Positions 17,809 through 26,459 of a stretch of 64,000 bases of DNA are shown in pieces (within the stretch, counting starts at the first letter, position 1; each line of letters starts with the position of its first letter). The position numbers and the translations under genes were made by a program. Below the pieces are notes generated by a model. The model did no database searches, had not been told where the DNA came from, and was given only the letters and a program-made list of their open reading frames with translations. This stretch comes from Rhizobium sp. BK418 (GTDB taxonomy: Bacteria; Pseudomonadota; Alphaproteobacteria; Rhizobiales; Rhizobiaceae), in assembly GCF_004341105.1 (NCBI RefSeq), contig NZ_SLZK01000004.1, forward strand, positions 124,001 to 188,000, in the 5' to 3' direction.

Positions 17809-18420
17809 TTAAATATCCAGGAACACCGTTTCCTTCGGTCCCTGCAGGTGGATATCGAAGCTCAGCTTCGCGCCATCGCGAGCGGCAATCAGCGTTGCCA
17901 CACGCTCGCGGTGTTCGATCCGCGCCAGAATTGGGTCTGCCGCATTGGCATCCTGCTCTTCCGGGAAATACATGCGTGTGTGCAGGCCGATATTGATGCC
18001 GCGGGCGACGATCCAGAAGGTGATGTGCGGCGCCATCTTGCGGCCGTCCTTGAACGGGACCTTGCCGGGCTTGATGGTTTCGAAAGAGTAGACGCCGTCT
18101 TCGGCGCGGGTTGGGCAGCGGCCCCAGCCGGTGAAATTCGGGTCGGCCGTGCCACGCATTTCCGAGGGGCTGTTGTAGAGACCGGCGCTGTCGGCGTGCC
18201 AGATCTCGACGACGGCATCGCGAACGAGGGCGCCGGCGCCGTCGAAGATACGTCCGCTGACGGTAATCCGCTCACCGAGCGTCTTGTCATTGACCATCTG
18301 CGTGCCGAGATCGCTGTCATAGACGCCGGTGATGTCGCAGAAATTCGGCGTCAGGCCGATATGCACATAGGGGCCGGCGGTCTGGGACGGGGTTTCTTTG
18401 AGGTAGCCGAGTTCCTGCAT
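17809..18420 (-). CDS. pcaG: Protocatechuate 3,4-dioxygenase alpha subunit
   Basis: Alpha subunit of the intradiol dioxygenase that opens protocatechuate to 3-carboxy-cis,cis-muconate, working with PcaH. 203 aa. Seen: N-terminal SQTAGPYVHIGL, EIWHADSAGLYNSP, PNFTGWGR, and the C-terminal FDIHLQGPKETVFLDI. As in other PcaG proteins, it lacks the full iron-ligand set, which sits in PcaH. ATG at 18420 lies one base after the pcaH stop codon, so the two subunits are translationally coupled; a longer frame back to 18549 would overlap pcaH and is rejected. Confidence 0.96.
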   Translation of the reverse strand: MQELGYLKETPSQTAGPYVHIGLTPNFCDITGVYDSDLGTQMVNDKTLGERITVSGRIFDGAGALVRDAVVEIWHADSAGLYNSPSEMRGTADPNFTGWGRCPTRAEDGVYSFETIKPGKVPFKDGRKMAPHITFWIVARGINIGLHTRMYFPEEQDANAADPILARIEHRERVATLIAARDGAKLSFDIHLQGPKETVFLDI

Positions 18421-18421
18421 G

Positions 18422-19171
18422 TCAGTTCCCCTCCATCTTGTTTTCGAACATGGTCGAGCGGCGACCGCGCAACACGATATCGAACTTGTAGGCGCGGCTG
18501 TCCATTGGGATCGTATTGCCCCAATCGAGCGGCGCAATGAGCTGCTCAATCGCCGCCTTGTCAGGGATCGTACCGACGATCGGACATTTCCAGATCATTG
18601 GATCACCCTCGAAATACATCTGGGTGATCAGGCGCTGCGAGAAGCCATGGCCGAAGATCGAGAAATGGATGTGGGCCGGGCGCCAATCGTTGACGCCGTT
18701 CGGCCAGGGATAGGCGCCGGGGCGCACGGTGCGGAAGAAGTAGCGTCCCTCCTCGTCGGTGACGAAGCGGCCGCAGCCGCCGAAATTCGGGTCGATGGCG
18801 GCAAGATAGGTCTCTTTCTTGTGGCGATAACGGCCGCCGGCATTGGCCTGCCAGAATTCCACCAGAACGCCAGATTGCGGACGGCCGCGTTCATCGAGCA
18901 CTCTGCCGTGCACGATGATGCGTTCACCGATGGCGCTCTCGCCGGGCCGCGCAAAATTATGGATCAGGTCGTTATCCATCTCGCCGATCATCGAGTGACC
19001 GAAAACCGGGCCGGTGATTTCGGAGATGGTGCCGTCCAGCGACAGCAGCGCGCGCTGCGGCGAACGCAGGATGGAGGTCTTGTAACCCGGCGCATAGGCT
19101 GGCGGATGCCAGGCGCGGTCGCGGGCGAAGAAGGCGCCGGTTTCTGGCTTGCGGTTCGGTAAGTCGGACAT
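18422..19171 (-). CDS. pcaH: Protocatechuate 3,4-dioxygenase beta subunit
   Basis: Catalytic iron-binding subunit of protocatechuate 3,4-dioxygenase, 249 aa. Likely Fe(III) ligands are visible: a Tyr in GGRYRHKK, a Tyr in RPGAYPW, and the two His of [11 protein letters not shown]. Other family marks are [20 protein letters not shown] and TQMYFEGDP. The start ATG at 19171 (MSDLPNRK) follows GGGGAGCGA. It is 10 bp downstream of pcaC in the order pcaD, pcaC, pcaH, pcaG, pcaB. Confidence 0.97.
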   Translation of the reverse strand: MSDLPNRKPETGAFFARDRAWHPPAYAPGYKTSILRSPQRALLSLDGTISEITGPVFGHSMIGEMDNDLIHNFARPGESAIGERIIVHGRVLDERGRPQSGVLVEFWQANAGGRYRHKKETYLAAIDPNFGGCGRFVTDEEGRYFFRTVRPGAYPWPNGVNDWRPAHIHFSIFGHGFSQRLITQMYFEGDPMIWKCPIVGTIPDKAAIEQLIAPLDWGNTIPMDSRAYKFDIVLRGRRSTMFENKMEGN

Positions 19172-19181
19172 TCGCTCCCCC

Positions 19182-19580
19182 TCAGGCCGCCTTGCCGGCG
19201 TCCATCTGCTCGAAAACCTGTTTTGCGATCTTGATCGCATGATTGGCTGCCGGCACGCCGGCATAGATTGCCACATGCAACAGCGCCTCGCGAATATCCT
19301 CCCGGGAGGCGCCGGTATTGGCGGTGGCGCGCACATGCATGGCCACCTCGTCGTCCTGGCCGAGCGCGGCAAGCAGCGCGATCGTGATCATCGAGCGCTC
19401 ACGCTTCGTCAGTGCCGGACGGGACCAGACATGGCCCCAGGCGGCCTCAGTGATCAGCTCCTGGAACGGTTTGTCGAATTCGGTCACAGCGGCTTGGGCG
19501 CGGTCGACATGGGCATCGCCGAGAACGGAACGACGGGTTGCCATGCCCTGCCTGAAGCGTTCGGACGCTGTGTCGCTCAT
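19182..19580 (-). CDS. pcaC: 4-carboxymuconolactone decarboxylase
   Basis: Decarboxylates 4-carboxymuconolactone to 3-oxoadipate enol-lactone. 132 aa, AhpD/CMD family. Seen: [21 protein letters not shown] at the start, [26 protein letters not shown], and [21 protein letters not shown]. The ATG overlaps the 3' end of pcaD by 4 bp (19577-19580), so the genes are coupled. Confidence 0.97.
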   Translation of the reverse strand: MSDTASERFRQGMATRRSVLGDAHVDRAQAAVTEFDKPFQELITEAAWGHVWSRPALTKRERSMITIALLAALGQDDEVAMHVRATANTGASREDIREALLHVAIYAGVPAANHAIKIAKQVFEQMDAGKAA

Positions 19581-20380
19581 GGGCTCTTGTCTCCAATGGA
19601 TGAGAGGAAGGCGCGGATGATTGCGGTGAGCGCTTCAGGCTGCTCGACGGGCGGAATATGGGCGCAATCCTTGATGACTTCGTAGCGCGCGTGCGGGATC
19701 ATCTTGGCCGTAGAGAGCACCAGATCCGGTGGCGTCGAGCCGTCCTGATCGCCGACGATGCAGATGGTCGGCACCTTGATCCTGGCCGCGGCTTCGGTGA
19801 AATCAGCGTCGCGGATCGCCGCACAGGTCGCGTTGTAACCTTCAACGGGCTGGCGGATCAGCATGTTGCAATAGCCGGCATAGGCGATGTTCTCCGGTCT
19901 GCGGAACGCCGGCGTGAACCACCGCTCCATGACCATGTCGACGATGCTGGCAATGCCATTCGCCTCGACGGCGGCGATACGGCTGTTCCAGCTATCGGCG
20001 GTGCCGATCTTGTGGGCGGTGTCGCAGAGGATGAGCGCTTTCACCAGATCCGGGCGGCGCTGGTAGAGCGACTGGGCGATCAGGCCGCCGACCGAGAGCC
20101 CGCAGATGACGGCATCCTTGACCGAAAGCAGATCAAGCAGGCCGGCAAGATCGGTGGCATGATCCTCCATGGCGTAGGGCACCTGGCCAACGTCGGAGAG
20201 ACCGTGGCCGCGCATGTCGTATAGGATGATGCCAAAATCGCCGGCAAGACGCACGATCACGTCACGCCAGATACGGAAATCGGTGCCGAGCGAATTGGCA
20301 AAGACAATAACCGGTCGGTCCGCCGGCGCACTGATGAGCTGGTAGTGGATCGTTACATCGTTGATACGGGCAAACTGCAC
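19577..20380 (-). CDS. pcaD: 3-oxoadipate enol-lactonase
   Basis: Alpha/beta hydrolase that opens 3-oxoadipate enol-lactone to 3-oxoadipate. 267 aa. Seen: the nucleophile elbow GLSVGG (Ser about 96), IVGDQDGSTPPDL (acid residue region) and DCAHIPPVEQPEAL (His). GAGGAG seven bases before GTG at 20380 makes that the likely start; the in-frame ATG at 20401 lies upstream of this ribosome site. It is the first gene of pcaDCHGB, divergent from pcaQ, and should be activated by PcaQ when pathway intermediates accumulate. Confidence 0.95.
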   Translation of the reverse strand: MQFARINDVTIHYQLISAPADRPVIVFANSLGTDFRIWRDVIVRLAGDFGIILYDMRGHGLSDVGQVPYAMEDHATDLAGLLDLLSVKDAVICGLSVGGLIAQSLYQRRPDLVKALILCDTAHKIGTADSWNSRIAAVEANGIASIVDMVMERWFTPAFRRPENIAYAGYCNMLIRQPVEGYNATCAAIRDADFTEAAARIKVPTICIVGDQDGSTPPDLVLSTAKMIPHARYEVIKDCAHIPPVEQPEALTAIIRAFLSSIGDKSP

Positions 20381-20450
20381 TTTAAATCTCCTCGACACCA
20401 ATTTTGATGAGTTGATCCGGTTAAGTAAAATGATATTTCTTGGCTTTCCG

Positions 20451-20466
20451 ATAACTCATGAGTTAT
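20451..20466. promoter_or_regulatory. Perfect 16-bp palindrome, probable PcaQ operator
   Basis: ATAACTCATGAGTTAT is a perfect palindrome between the divergent pcaD and pcaQ genes. Its layout, six bases, four bases, six bases, matches the PcaQ box reported for Sinorhizobium (ATAACC, four bases, GGTTAA), agreeing at five of six left and four of six right positions. A separate half-site GGTTAA lies at 20419-20424, 32 bp (three helical turns) away. It sits just upstream of the preferred pcaQ start, so it may also mediate autorepression. Confidence 0.6.
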
Positions 20467-20473
20467 GAAAGCA

Positions 20474-21412
20474 ATGATCGATAGCCGCATCAAGTTTCGC
20501 CATCTCCAGACCTTTGTCGAGGTGGCGCGGCAGAAAAGCGTCATGAAGGCGGCTGAACTCCTGCATGTCAGCCAGCCGGCGGTGACGAAGACGATCCGTG
20601 AGCTGGAACAGGCGCTCGGCGTCGGCGTCTTCGAGCGCGAGGGGCGTGGCATCAGGATCACTCGTCACGGGGAAGTCTTCCTGCGCCATGCGGGTGCTGC
20701 GCTGACGGCGCTTCGGCAAGGGCTCGACTCCGTCTCTCAGGAGCAGTTCGGTGACGCCCCGCCGATCCGTGTCGGCGCGCTGCCGACGGTTTCGACGCGC
20801 ATCATGCCGCGGGCGATGGATCTGTTTCTGAAGGAAAAGACCTGGAGCCGGGTGAAGATCGTCACTGGTGACAATGGCGTGCTCCTGGAGCAGTTGCGTG
20901 TTGGCGATCTCGATCTCGTTGTCGGGCGCCTGGCGGGAGCGGAAAGGATGGCAGGCTTTTCCTTCGAGCATCTGTATTCCGAACAAGTTGTCTTTGCCGT
21001 GCGCGCCGGCCATCCGTTGCTTAACGCCAGAAAATCCCTCTTTGCCGAACTTGGTCGCTATACGCTCCTGATGCCGACCCGCAGTTCGATTATCCGGCCG
21101 GTTGTCGAGAATTTCCTCATTGCCAATGGTGTCGCCAGCCTGCCGAGTCAGATCGAAACCGTTTCCGATGCCTTCGGGCGCGCTTTCGTGCGCGATAGCG
21201 ACGCGATTTGGATCATTTCCAATGGTGTGGTCGCGCGGGATATCGCCGATGGCGTGCTTGCCGCTCTTCCGATCGATACCGGTGAAACGAAAGGGCCTGT
21301 CGGGTTGACGATGCGCGCCGATTCCATTCCCTCGCTTCCGCTTTCCATCCTCATGCAGACGATCCGCGAGGCGGCGCTGGAAATTTCAGGCGAGCCCGCG
21401 CCTGAGCACTAA
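20474..21412 (+). CDS. pcaQ: LysR-type regulator of protocatechuate degradation
   Basis: Activator of the divergent pcaDCHGB operon. 312 aa with an N-terminal winged helix-turn-helix (FRHLQTFVEVARQKSVMKAAELLHVSQPAVTKTI, about residues 7-40) and a C-terminal effector domain (VRVGALPTVSTRIMP-like beginning near residue 95). The N-terminus MIDSRIKFRHLQTF agrees with PcaQ proteins as I recall them, so ATG at 20474 is preferred to ATG at 20465, which overlaps the operator palindrome. Confidence 0.93.
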   Translation: MIDSRIKFRHLQTFVEVARQKSVMKAAELLHVSQPAVTKTIRELEQALGVGVFEREGRGIRITRHGEVFLRHAGAALTALRQGLDSVSQEQFGDAPPIRVGALPTVSTRIMPRAMDLFLKEKTWSRVKIVTGDNGVLLEQLRVGDLDLVVGRLAGAERMAGFSFEHLYSEQVVFAVRAGHPLLNARKSLFAELGRYTLLMPTRSSIIRPVVENFLIANGVASLPSQIETVSDAFGRAFVRDSDAIWIISNGVVARDIADGVLAALPIDTGETKGPVGLTMRADSIPSLPLSILMQTIREAALEISGEPAPEH

Positions 21413-21478
21413 GCTTCAAGACAGTCGCCTCGTTCGCTCGTAGACTTGCCATCTCGAGCATTCAAGGAGGCGGCAACA

Positions 21479-22372
21479 ATGAAGACAGGCTTCATCGGTC
21501 TTGGTGTGATGGGCACGCCTATGGCGCTCAATCTCCTGCGCGCGGGCACCGACCTTATCGTCTGGAACCGTTCGCCGGAAAGCGTGGAGGCGTTGCGGGC
21601 TGCGGGCGCCGAGGTGGCCGCCGATATCGACGAGGTGTTTGGCAAAGCCCGGACCGTCTTCCTGATGCTGGCGACGGAGGCGGTGATCGACGCGGTTCTG
21701 GAGCGCGCCACGCCGGCCTTTGCCGATCGAATGGCTGGCCATGTGCTTGTTCATATGGGTACCACCGCGCCTGAATATTCGAGAGGACTTGAAGCAGATA
21801 TCCGAGCCGTCGGCGGCCGTTATGTCGAGGCGCCTGTTTCAGGTTCGCGCCGGCCGGCTGAGGAGGGGCAGCTCGTGGCGATGCTTGCGGGGGAGGCGGA
21901 TGTCATTGAAGAGGTCCGCCCGCTCCTGAGGCCGATGTGCCGGGAGACGGTCGTCTGCGGCGCCGTGCCCAATGCGCTTCTGATGAAGCTTGCCGTCAAT
22001 ATCTTCCTGATCAGCACGGTCACGGGGCTTGCCGAAGCAGCACACTTTGCCGGCCGCCAGGGGCTGGACATGGGGCTTTTCAAGGCGGTGGTCGATGCCG
22101 GCCAGATGGCAAGCGGCATATCGCGGATCAAGAGCGGCAAGCTTGTCGAACGGGATTTCTCCGTGCAGGCGGCAATATCGGACGTTTTGAAGAACAACAG
22201 GCTGGTGGCCGAAGCGGCGCGGCAGGCGGGCATTGCTTCGCCGCTGCTCGATGCCTGTCATCAGCTCTACGCCGAAACCGAAAGCCTGGGATTCGGGCGC
22301 GAGGACATGGCGGCCGTCGTTTACGCCCTCGAAGCCCGGACGGAAGAACTGAAGCTGCCATTCGGAGACTGA
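21479..22372 (+). CDS. 3-hydroxyisobutyrate dehydrogenase-like beta-hydroxyacid dehydrogenase
   Basis: NAD(P)-dependent oxidoreductase of 297 aa acting on a small 3-hydroxy acid (hydroxyisobutyrate, tartronate semialdehyde or a relative). Seen: [17 protein letters not shown] (cofactor loop), the substrate-binding segment [17 protein letters not shown], and the catalytic Lys about 170 in [13 protein letters not shown] strong AAGGAGG nine bases before the ATG at 21479 decides the start. It follows pcaQ by 66 bp on the same strand but has no known step in the pca pathway. Confidence 0.9.
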   Translation: MKTGFIGLGVMGTPMALNLLRAGTDLIVWNRSPESVEALRAAGAEVAADIDEVFGKARTVFLMLATEAVIDAVLERATPAFADRMAGHVLVHMGTTAPEYSRGLEADIRAVGGRYVEAPVSGSRRPAEEGQLVAMLAGEADVIEEVRPLLRPMCRETVVCGAVPNALLMKLAVNIFLISTVTGLAEAAHFAGRQGLDMGLFKAVVDAGQMASGISRIKSGKLVERDFSVQAAISDVLKNNRLVAEAARQAGIASPLLDACHQLYAETESLGFGREDMAAVVYALEARTEELKLPFGD

Positions 22373-22455
22373 AACGCCGCGTGGCTCTAGTCTTTCGCGT
22401 CATGCTGACGCAATCTTGTCTGTGCAGAGAGCGGCTTTTGAAGTTGGACGATCGA

Positions 22456-23133
22456 ATGCGCGTCTTGCTGGCGGAAGATGAACCGGAAATGGCCGCCGTG
22501 CTGACGGCGGCGCTTCGTAACAACAATATCATCACGGACCACGTTTCAACCATTGAGGCGGCCGAGGAGGCCGTACGGCTGAACAGCTACGATGCTCTGC
22601 TGCTCGATCGTAGCCTGCCCGATGGTGATGGGCTCGAACTGATCGCCGAAGCGCGCCGCATTCAGGCCGCCGTCCCCGTTATCATTCTGACGGCGCGCGG
22701 CGATCTGAAGGACCGGATCGAGGGGCTCGATCTCGGCGCCGACGATTATCTTGCCAAACCCTTCGCCGTCGAGGAGCTGATGGCGCGTCTGAGAGCCATC
22801 CTGCGCCGTCCGGGCAACATCGAGATCGAGAGCCTTTGCCTCGGCCGGCTGTATTTCGACCTGCGTAACCGCGAGGCGCGTGTCGGTGACGTTCCGCTGG
22901 AATTGCCGCGACGTGAATTGCTGGTGTTGGAAGCGCTTATGCGCCGCGCCGGCCGTACGGTTGAGCGATCGAGCCTGGAAGAGGCCGTCTACGGCATGGA
23001 TGACGAGATCCAGTCCAATGCGCTCGATGCGCATGTCTCCCGTGTGCGCCGCAAGCTCGATACGGCAGGCGCGCGTGTCGAAATCCATACGATCCGCGGC
23101 GTCGGTTATCTGATCCGGCAGGCCCGGCCATGA
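22456..23133 (+). CDS. OmpR-family response regulator
   Basis: DNA-binding response regulator of 225 aa. Receiver domain: acidic pair in LLAEDEPEM, phosphoacceptor Asp51 in LLLDRSLPDGDG, Thr in ILTARG, and Lys in YLAKPF. A winged-helix output domain follows, with NALDAHVSRVRRKLD and IRGVGYLI. ATG at 22456 matches the family start (MRVLLAEDE). It overlaps the histidine-kinase gene by 4 bp, so it is the cognate partner. Confidence 0.95.
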   Translation: MRVLLAEDEPEMAAVLTAALRNNNIITDHVSTIEAAEEAVRLNSYDALLLDRSLPDGDGLELIAEARRIQAAVPVIILTARGDLKDRIEGLDLGADDYLAKPFAVEELMARLRAILRRPGNIEIESLCLGRLYFDLRNREARVGDVPLELPRRELLVLEALMRRAGRTVERSSLEEAVYGMDDEIQSNALDAHVSRVRRKLDTAGARVEIHTIRGVGYLIRQARP

Positions 23134-24500
23134 AGAAGATGAAGTTCTATTCGCTGAAATGGCGGTTGATCCGCCGGCTGGTGGCGTTGCAGGCCGCGAC
23201 GCTTGTGCTGATCGCCATTGCCTTCGCCTTCGTCTCCTGGATCTCGGGCATGAGCGGGATTTTCGCTCCAGATGAACATGCAATCGACGCGGTGACGCAA
23301 TCGCTGGCCTGGAATCCAGATGGTTCGATGCGCATCACCAACACGGATGATCTGGATTACCAGCGCGACAAAGCAGCCGACTTCTGGTTCCTGGTGCGCG
23401 ATCAGCAGGGGCAGATGCTGACAGACGGGAATGTGCCGGCGCAATATCGAGCCATAGCGAACTCGGGCACGGATATCGCCGAGGCGCGTTTCAACGGTGA
23501 TGAGGACAATCCGGCGACAATTGCAGCGCGCCTGCAAAAGGTGAAGACCGATCACGGTGATCTCCTCGTCATCGTCGGACGTCAGGGCAGTCTCTCGGCC
23601 GGAAAACTTCTGGTCGTCTTCGTGGCGATCGCCTCCGGCGTTGTTCTGCCGGTCATTTTGCTGACGGGTCTGATCACACTGGCGGTTACGCCCTTCGTTG
23701 CGCGCGGTATCCACCGAGGATTGAATGAGGTGGCGCAGGCAGCACAAGGTATTGACGGAACGACACGCGGTTATCGCCTGCCGCTGGAAAACGTGCCGGA
23801 GGAAGTCGCGCCGCTGGTCATTGCCATGAACGAGACGCTGCAGCGCCTCGACGATGATCACAACAAACAGCGGCGTTTCATGCTGGCCGCTGCCCATGAA
23901 TTGCGCACACCGATTGCCATCCTGCAGAACCGGCTGGAGACCATGCCGCCAACGGACGCGACCAATCGGCTCCTGGAGGATGTCGCTCGCCTCTCGACGT
24001 TAGCCCAGCAATTGCTCGACCTGCAGCGGCTCAATCAGGAACCGGTGCCGAACTGCACGATCGACCTTGCGTCGGTCGCAAGACGACAGGCTGCGGAGCT
24101 TGCGCCGCTGATCATCGCTGCCGGCTATCAGGCCAATTTCGAGCTGCGCTCGATGCCGGAACGCATTCTCGGGGACGAGACTGCGCTGGAACGGGCAATC
24201 GCCAATCTGGTGCAGAATGCTATCCAGCACGGCGGCAGGAGCGGCACGATCACCATTGCCGTGGAGCGTCCGGCGCAGATTTGCGTCAGCGATGAGGGCC
24301 CAGGCATTGCGCCGGAAGACCGGGAGCGGATTTTCGAGCCCTTCCAGCGCGCCAACGCGGGCGGCCAGGGTATTGGCCTCGGCCTCCACCTTGTGCGTGA
24401 GATCGTCAAAATACATCACGGGCGGGTGTGGGTGTCGGATGCGACTGGCGGCGGAGCGGCGTTCAATATGAGCTTCGAACCAGCGATCCAGAACGCTTAA
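23130..24500 (+). CDS. Sensor histidine kinase
   Basis: Inner-membrane sensor of 456 aa that should phosphorylate the preceding regulator. Two membrane helices (about 19-38 and 161-187) flank a periplasmic domain of roughly 120 residues rich in acidic residues. Then come a HAMP-like linker, the H-box AAAHELRTPIAI (His256), and a kinase domain with NLVQNAIQHGG (N-box), DEGPGIAPEDRERIFEPF (G1/F) and GGQGIGLGLHLV (G2). The stimulus is unknown. Confidence 0.95.
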   Translation: MKKMKFYSLKWRLIRRLVALQAATLVLIAIAFAFVSWISGMSGIFAPDEHAIDAVTQSLAWNPDGSMRITNTDDLDYQRDKAADFWFLVRDQQGQMLTDGNVPAQYRAIANSGTDIAEARFNGDEDNPATIAARLQKVKTDHGDLLVIVGRQGSLSAGKLLVVFVAIASGVVLPVILLTGLITLAVTPFVARGIHRGLNEVAQAAQGIDGTTRGYRLPLENVPEEVAPLVIAMNETLQRLDDDHNKQRRFMLAAAHELRTPIAILQNRLETMPPTDATNRLLEDVARLSTLAQQLLDLQRLNQEPVPNCTIDLASVARRQAAELAPLIIAAGYQANFELRSMPERILGDETALERAIANLVQNAIQHGGRSGTITIAVERPAQICVSDEGPGIAPEDRERIFEPFQRANAGGQGIGLGLHLVREIVKIHHGRVWVSDATGGGAAFNMSFEPAIQNA

Positions 24501-24586
24501 ATCTTTTGGCGCTGAGGAAGGGCGTCATGCTCGCATCATTTGAAGAGCTGATATCGGGTGTCGACTGATCGATACCGGAGAACTGC

Positions 24587-25156
24587 ATGAAACAGCCGCC
24601 GCTGGCCGCCTTCTTTGGCGCGCTTCTCGCCGAGCCCAGGAAAATCGGCGCGATTGTGCCCTCCGGAGGGCGGCTGGCGCGGCTGATGACTAGCGAGATC
24701 GAGCCCACGGCAGGTAAAGTGCTGGAGCTTGGCCCGGGCACGGGGGTTTTCACAGCGGCACTTCTCAAACGTGGCTTGCCGGCCCGAGACCTGACATTGG
24801 TGGAGCTCGAAACCCGTTTCATCGCTCCGCTGCAGCAGCGCTTTCCGAATGTGACCGTTCTTCAGCGGGATGCGCGCGAACTTGCCTCCTGCAGGGCTGA
24901 GCTCGGGTCACAGGTGGCAATCGTCAGCGGTCTGCCTTTTCGTAACATGCCGATCGAGGTCATTACCGCCATCGTCGGCGGTGGATTCAGTCTGCTGGAA
25001 CGTGGCGGTGCCTTCTACCAGTTCACCTACGGACAATCCTGTTCGGTGCCGTCAGATGTGCTCGGCGAACTCGGCCTGCGGGCGGAGAGGCTCGGCCGGG
25101 TGCGCCTGAATCTTCCGCCCGCAAGCGTCTTCCGTATCTCGCGCATAGAGGAGTGA
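24587..25156 (+). CDS. PmtA-like phospholipid N-methyltransferase family protein
   Basis: SAM-dependent methyltransferase of 189 aa related to rhizobial PmtA, which methylates phosphatidylethanolamine towards phosphatidylcholine. Seen: AFFGALLAEPRKIGAIVPSG (the family's N-terminal hallmark), VLELGPGTGVFT (SAM loop), VELETRF, and VSGLPFRNMP, which corresponds to the conserved GLPF region. Housekeeping PmtA cannot be told from a paralog here. The next gene, DedA, begins 6 bp later. Confidence 0.85.
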   Translation: MKQPPLAAFFGALLAEPRKIGAIVPSGGRLARLMTSEIEPTAGKVLELGPGTGVFTAALLKRGLPARDLTLVELETRFIAPLQQRFPNVTVLQRDARELASCRAELGSQVAIVSGLPFRNMPIEVITAIVGGGFSLLERGGAFYQFTYGQSCSVPSDVLGELGLRAERLGRVRLNLPPASVFRISRIEE

Positions 25157-25162
25157 GCGAAG

Positions 25163-25648
25163 ATGGTCTTGCCGAACTTCGTCACCTGCCTGCTCGCAAC
25201 AGGGCTCGGAGGCGTGATGATCGTCGCTATGCTGGAAAAGCTTGTGCCTGTCGTCCCTTCTGTCGGCCTCTATCTCCTCTTCGGGCTGACGGCGGGTTCG
25301 GAGTTTTCCGCGGTGATGCCGCTCATCGTCATCTCGGCTTTTGGCTCGATGTCGGGTTCGCTCTGCTGGTATTATCTGGCCCGGTTCTCGGGCGCCCATC
25401 CGCAGTTGCGGCTGCTGTCGAACTGGCTTGGGCGCTTCGCGGCCGTGCGGCAGGCCTCGAGTTGGTACTCGGAAAGCGTGACGCGCATGGCGCTGGTGCA
25501 GCTCGTGCCGGCCGCCCGCGTCTATTCAGCCCTCGCGTCGGCGGTTGTCACGATCGATGTGACCCGTTTCGCGATTGCCACTTTCATTGGCTGTCTAATC
25601 TGGAATGGCACACTGATCTTCGCCGGTTGGATGGTTCGGCACCTTTAG
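25163..25648 (+). CDS. DedA family (SNARE-associated) membrane protein
   Basis: Inner-membrane protein of 161 aa in the DedA/VTT family, whose members include lipid carriers (for example for undecaprenyl phosphate or phosphatidylethanolamine). Seen: four to five hydrophobic segments and the family pattern SGSLCWYYLARFSG, followed by a VRQASSWY reentrant-like stretch and the basic LVQLVPAARVYSALASAV, corresponding to the conserved F-x-R-x-hydrophobic-P segment. It is shorter than the usual 200 aa. It is coupled to the PmtA-like gene and overlaps the convergent iclR-type gene by 4 bp. Confidence 0.85.
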   Translation: MVLPNFVTCLLATGLGGVMIVAMLEKLVPVVPSVGLYLLFGLTAGSEFSAVMPLIVISAFGSMSGSLCWYYLARFSGAHPQLRLLSNWLGRFAAVRQASSWYSESVTRMALVQLVPAARVYSALASAVVTIDVTRFAIATFIGCLIWNGTLIFAGWMVRHL

Positions 25649-26400
25649 CGAAGCACTGTGCGCAGGGTGACTTGGGCTTCCCGCAACAGCGACAGGTAGC
25701 GCGCGACCATCTCGGTTGCCGGCACATGAGCGGCCGGCGCACCGATATTGATCGCGGCGACTGTCTGGCCACGCTCGTTCTGGACTGGTACGGCAATGGA
25801 GCAGAGGCCCAGCTCCAGTTCCTGATCGATCAAGGCATAGCCCTGCGCACGAACCTTACGGAGCTCAGCCATCAGTTCCTGAATATCGGTCTTGGTTCTC
25901 GGCGTATTCGCTTTCAGTTCGCTCCTGGAAAGAACGGCCAGGGCTTCAGCTTGAGGCAAAGCGGCAAGCAGGACCCGACCCATTGAAGCGCAATAGGCGG
26001 GAAGCCGGCTGCCAGGCGTCAGATTGATCGACATGACGCGGCGCTGCGAGGCGCGGGCGATATAGACGATCTCTGTGCCTTCAAGCACCGAGGCCGAGGC
26101 GCTTTGGCCGGCCTTTTCGGAGAGCGCATCGAGATGCGGTTGGATCAGCACCGGCAGCGGTGTCGCTTCCAGATAGGCGTGACCGAGCCGCAGGATCCTG
26201 GGCGTCAGGGTGAAGAACTTGCCGTCGTAGTCGGCATAACCGAGTTCAGCAAGCGTTAGCAGCGAACGGCGGACGGTTGCCCGATCGAGGCCGGTCAGCT
26301 TTGCGGCATCGGTGATAGACAGCCGGCGGTGCATTTCGCCGAAGGCTTCGATCACTTTGAGGCCGCGGGCGAAGCCGCTGACGAAATCACTTTCCCGCAT
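25645..26400 (-). CDS. IclR-family transcriptional regulator (PcaR/PobR-like)
   Basis: Regulator of 251 aa. The N-terminal winged helix-turn-helix reads LSITDAAKLTGLDRATVRRSLLTLAELGY; the C-terminal IclR effector domain includes LPAYCASMGRVLLAALP and ELELGLCSIAVPV. SGFARGLKVIEAFGE and ATVRRSL are typical of the PcaR/PcaU/PobR branch. ATG at 26400 has AGGGAG ten bases upstream; the open frame to 26478 overlaps the acetamidase gene. It could control the acetamidase-like gene just upstream on the same strand or aromatic genes elsewhere. Confidence 0.9.
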   Translation of the reverse strand: MRESDFVSGFARGLKVIEAFGEMHRRLSITDAAKLTGLDRATVRRSLLTLAELGYADYDGKFFTLTPRILRLGHAYLEATPLPVLIQPHLDALSEKAGQSASASVLEGTEIVYIARASQRRVMSINLTPGSRLPAYCASMGRVLLAALPQAEALAVLSRSELKANTPRTKTDIQELMAELRKVRAQGYALIDQELELGLCSIAVPVQNERGQTVAAINIGAPAAHVPATEMVARYLSLLREAQVTLRTVLR

Positions 26401-26459
26401 GGGCTGGTCTGGCTCCCTGATGAAGGCTCGGAAGTTCGGCACCGATCTATCTGGATTAA

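Noticed and set aside
18421..18549. Longer N-terminus for pcaG
   Set aside because: It overlaps pcaH in another frame, and the known PcaG start is MQEL-like at 18420.
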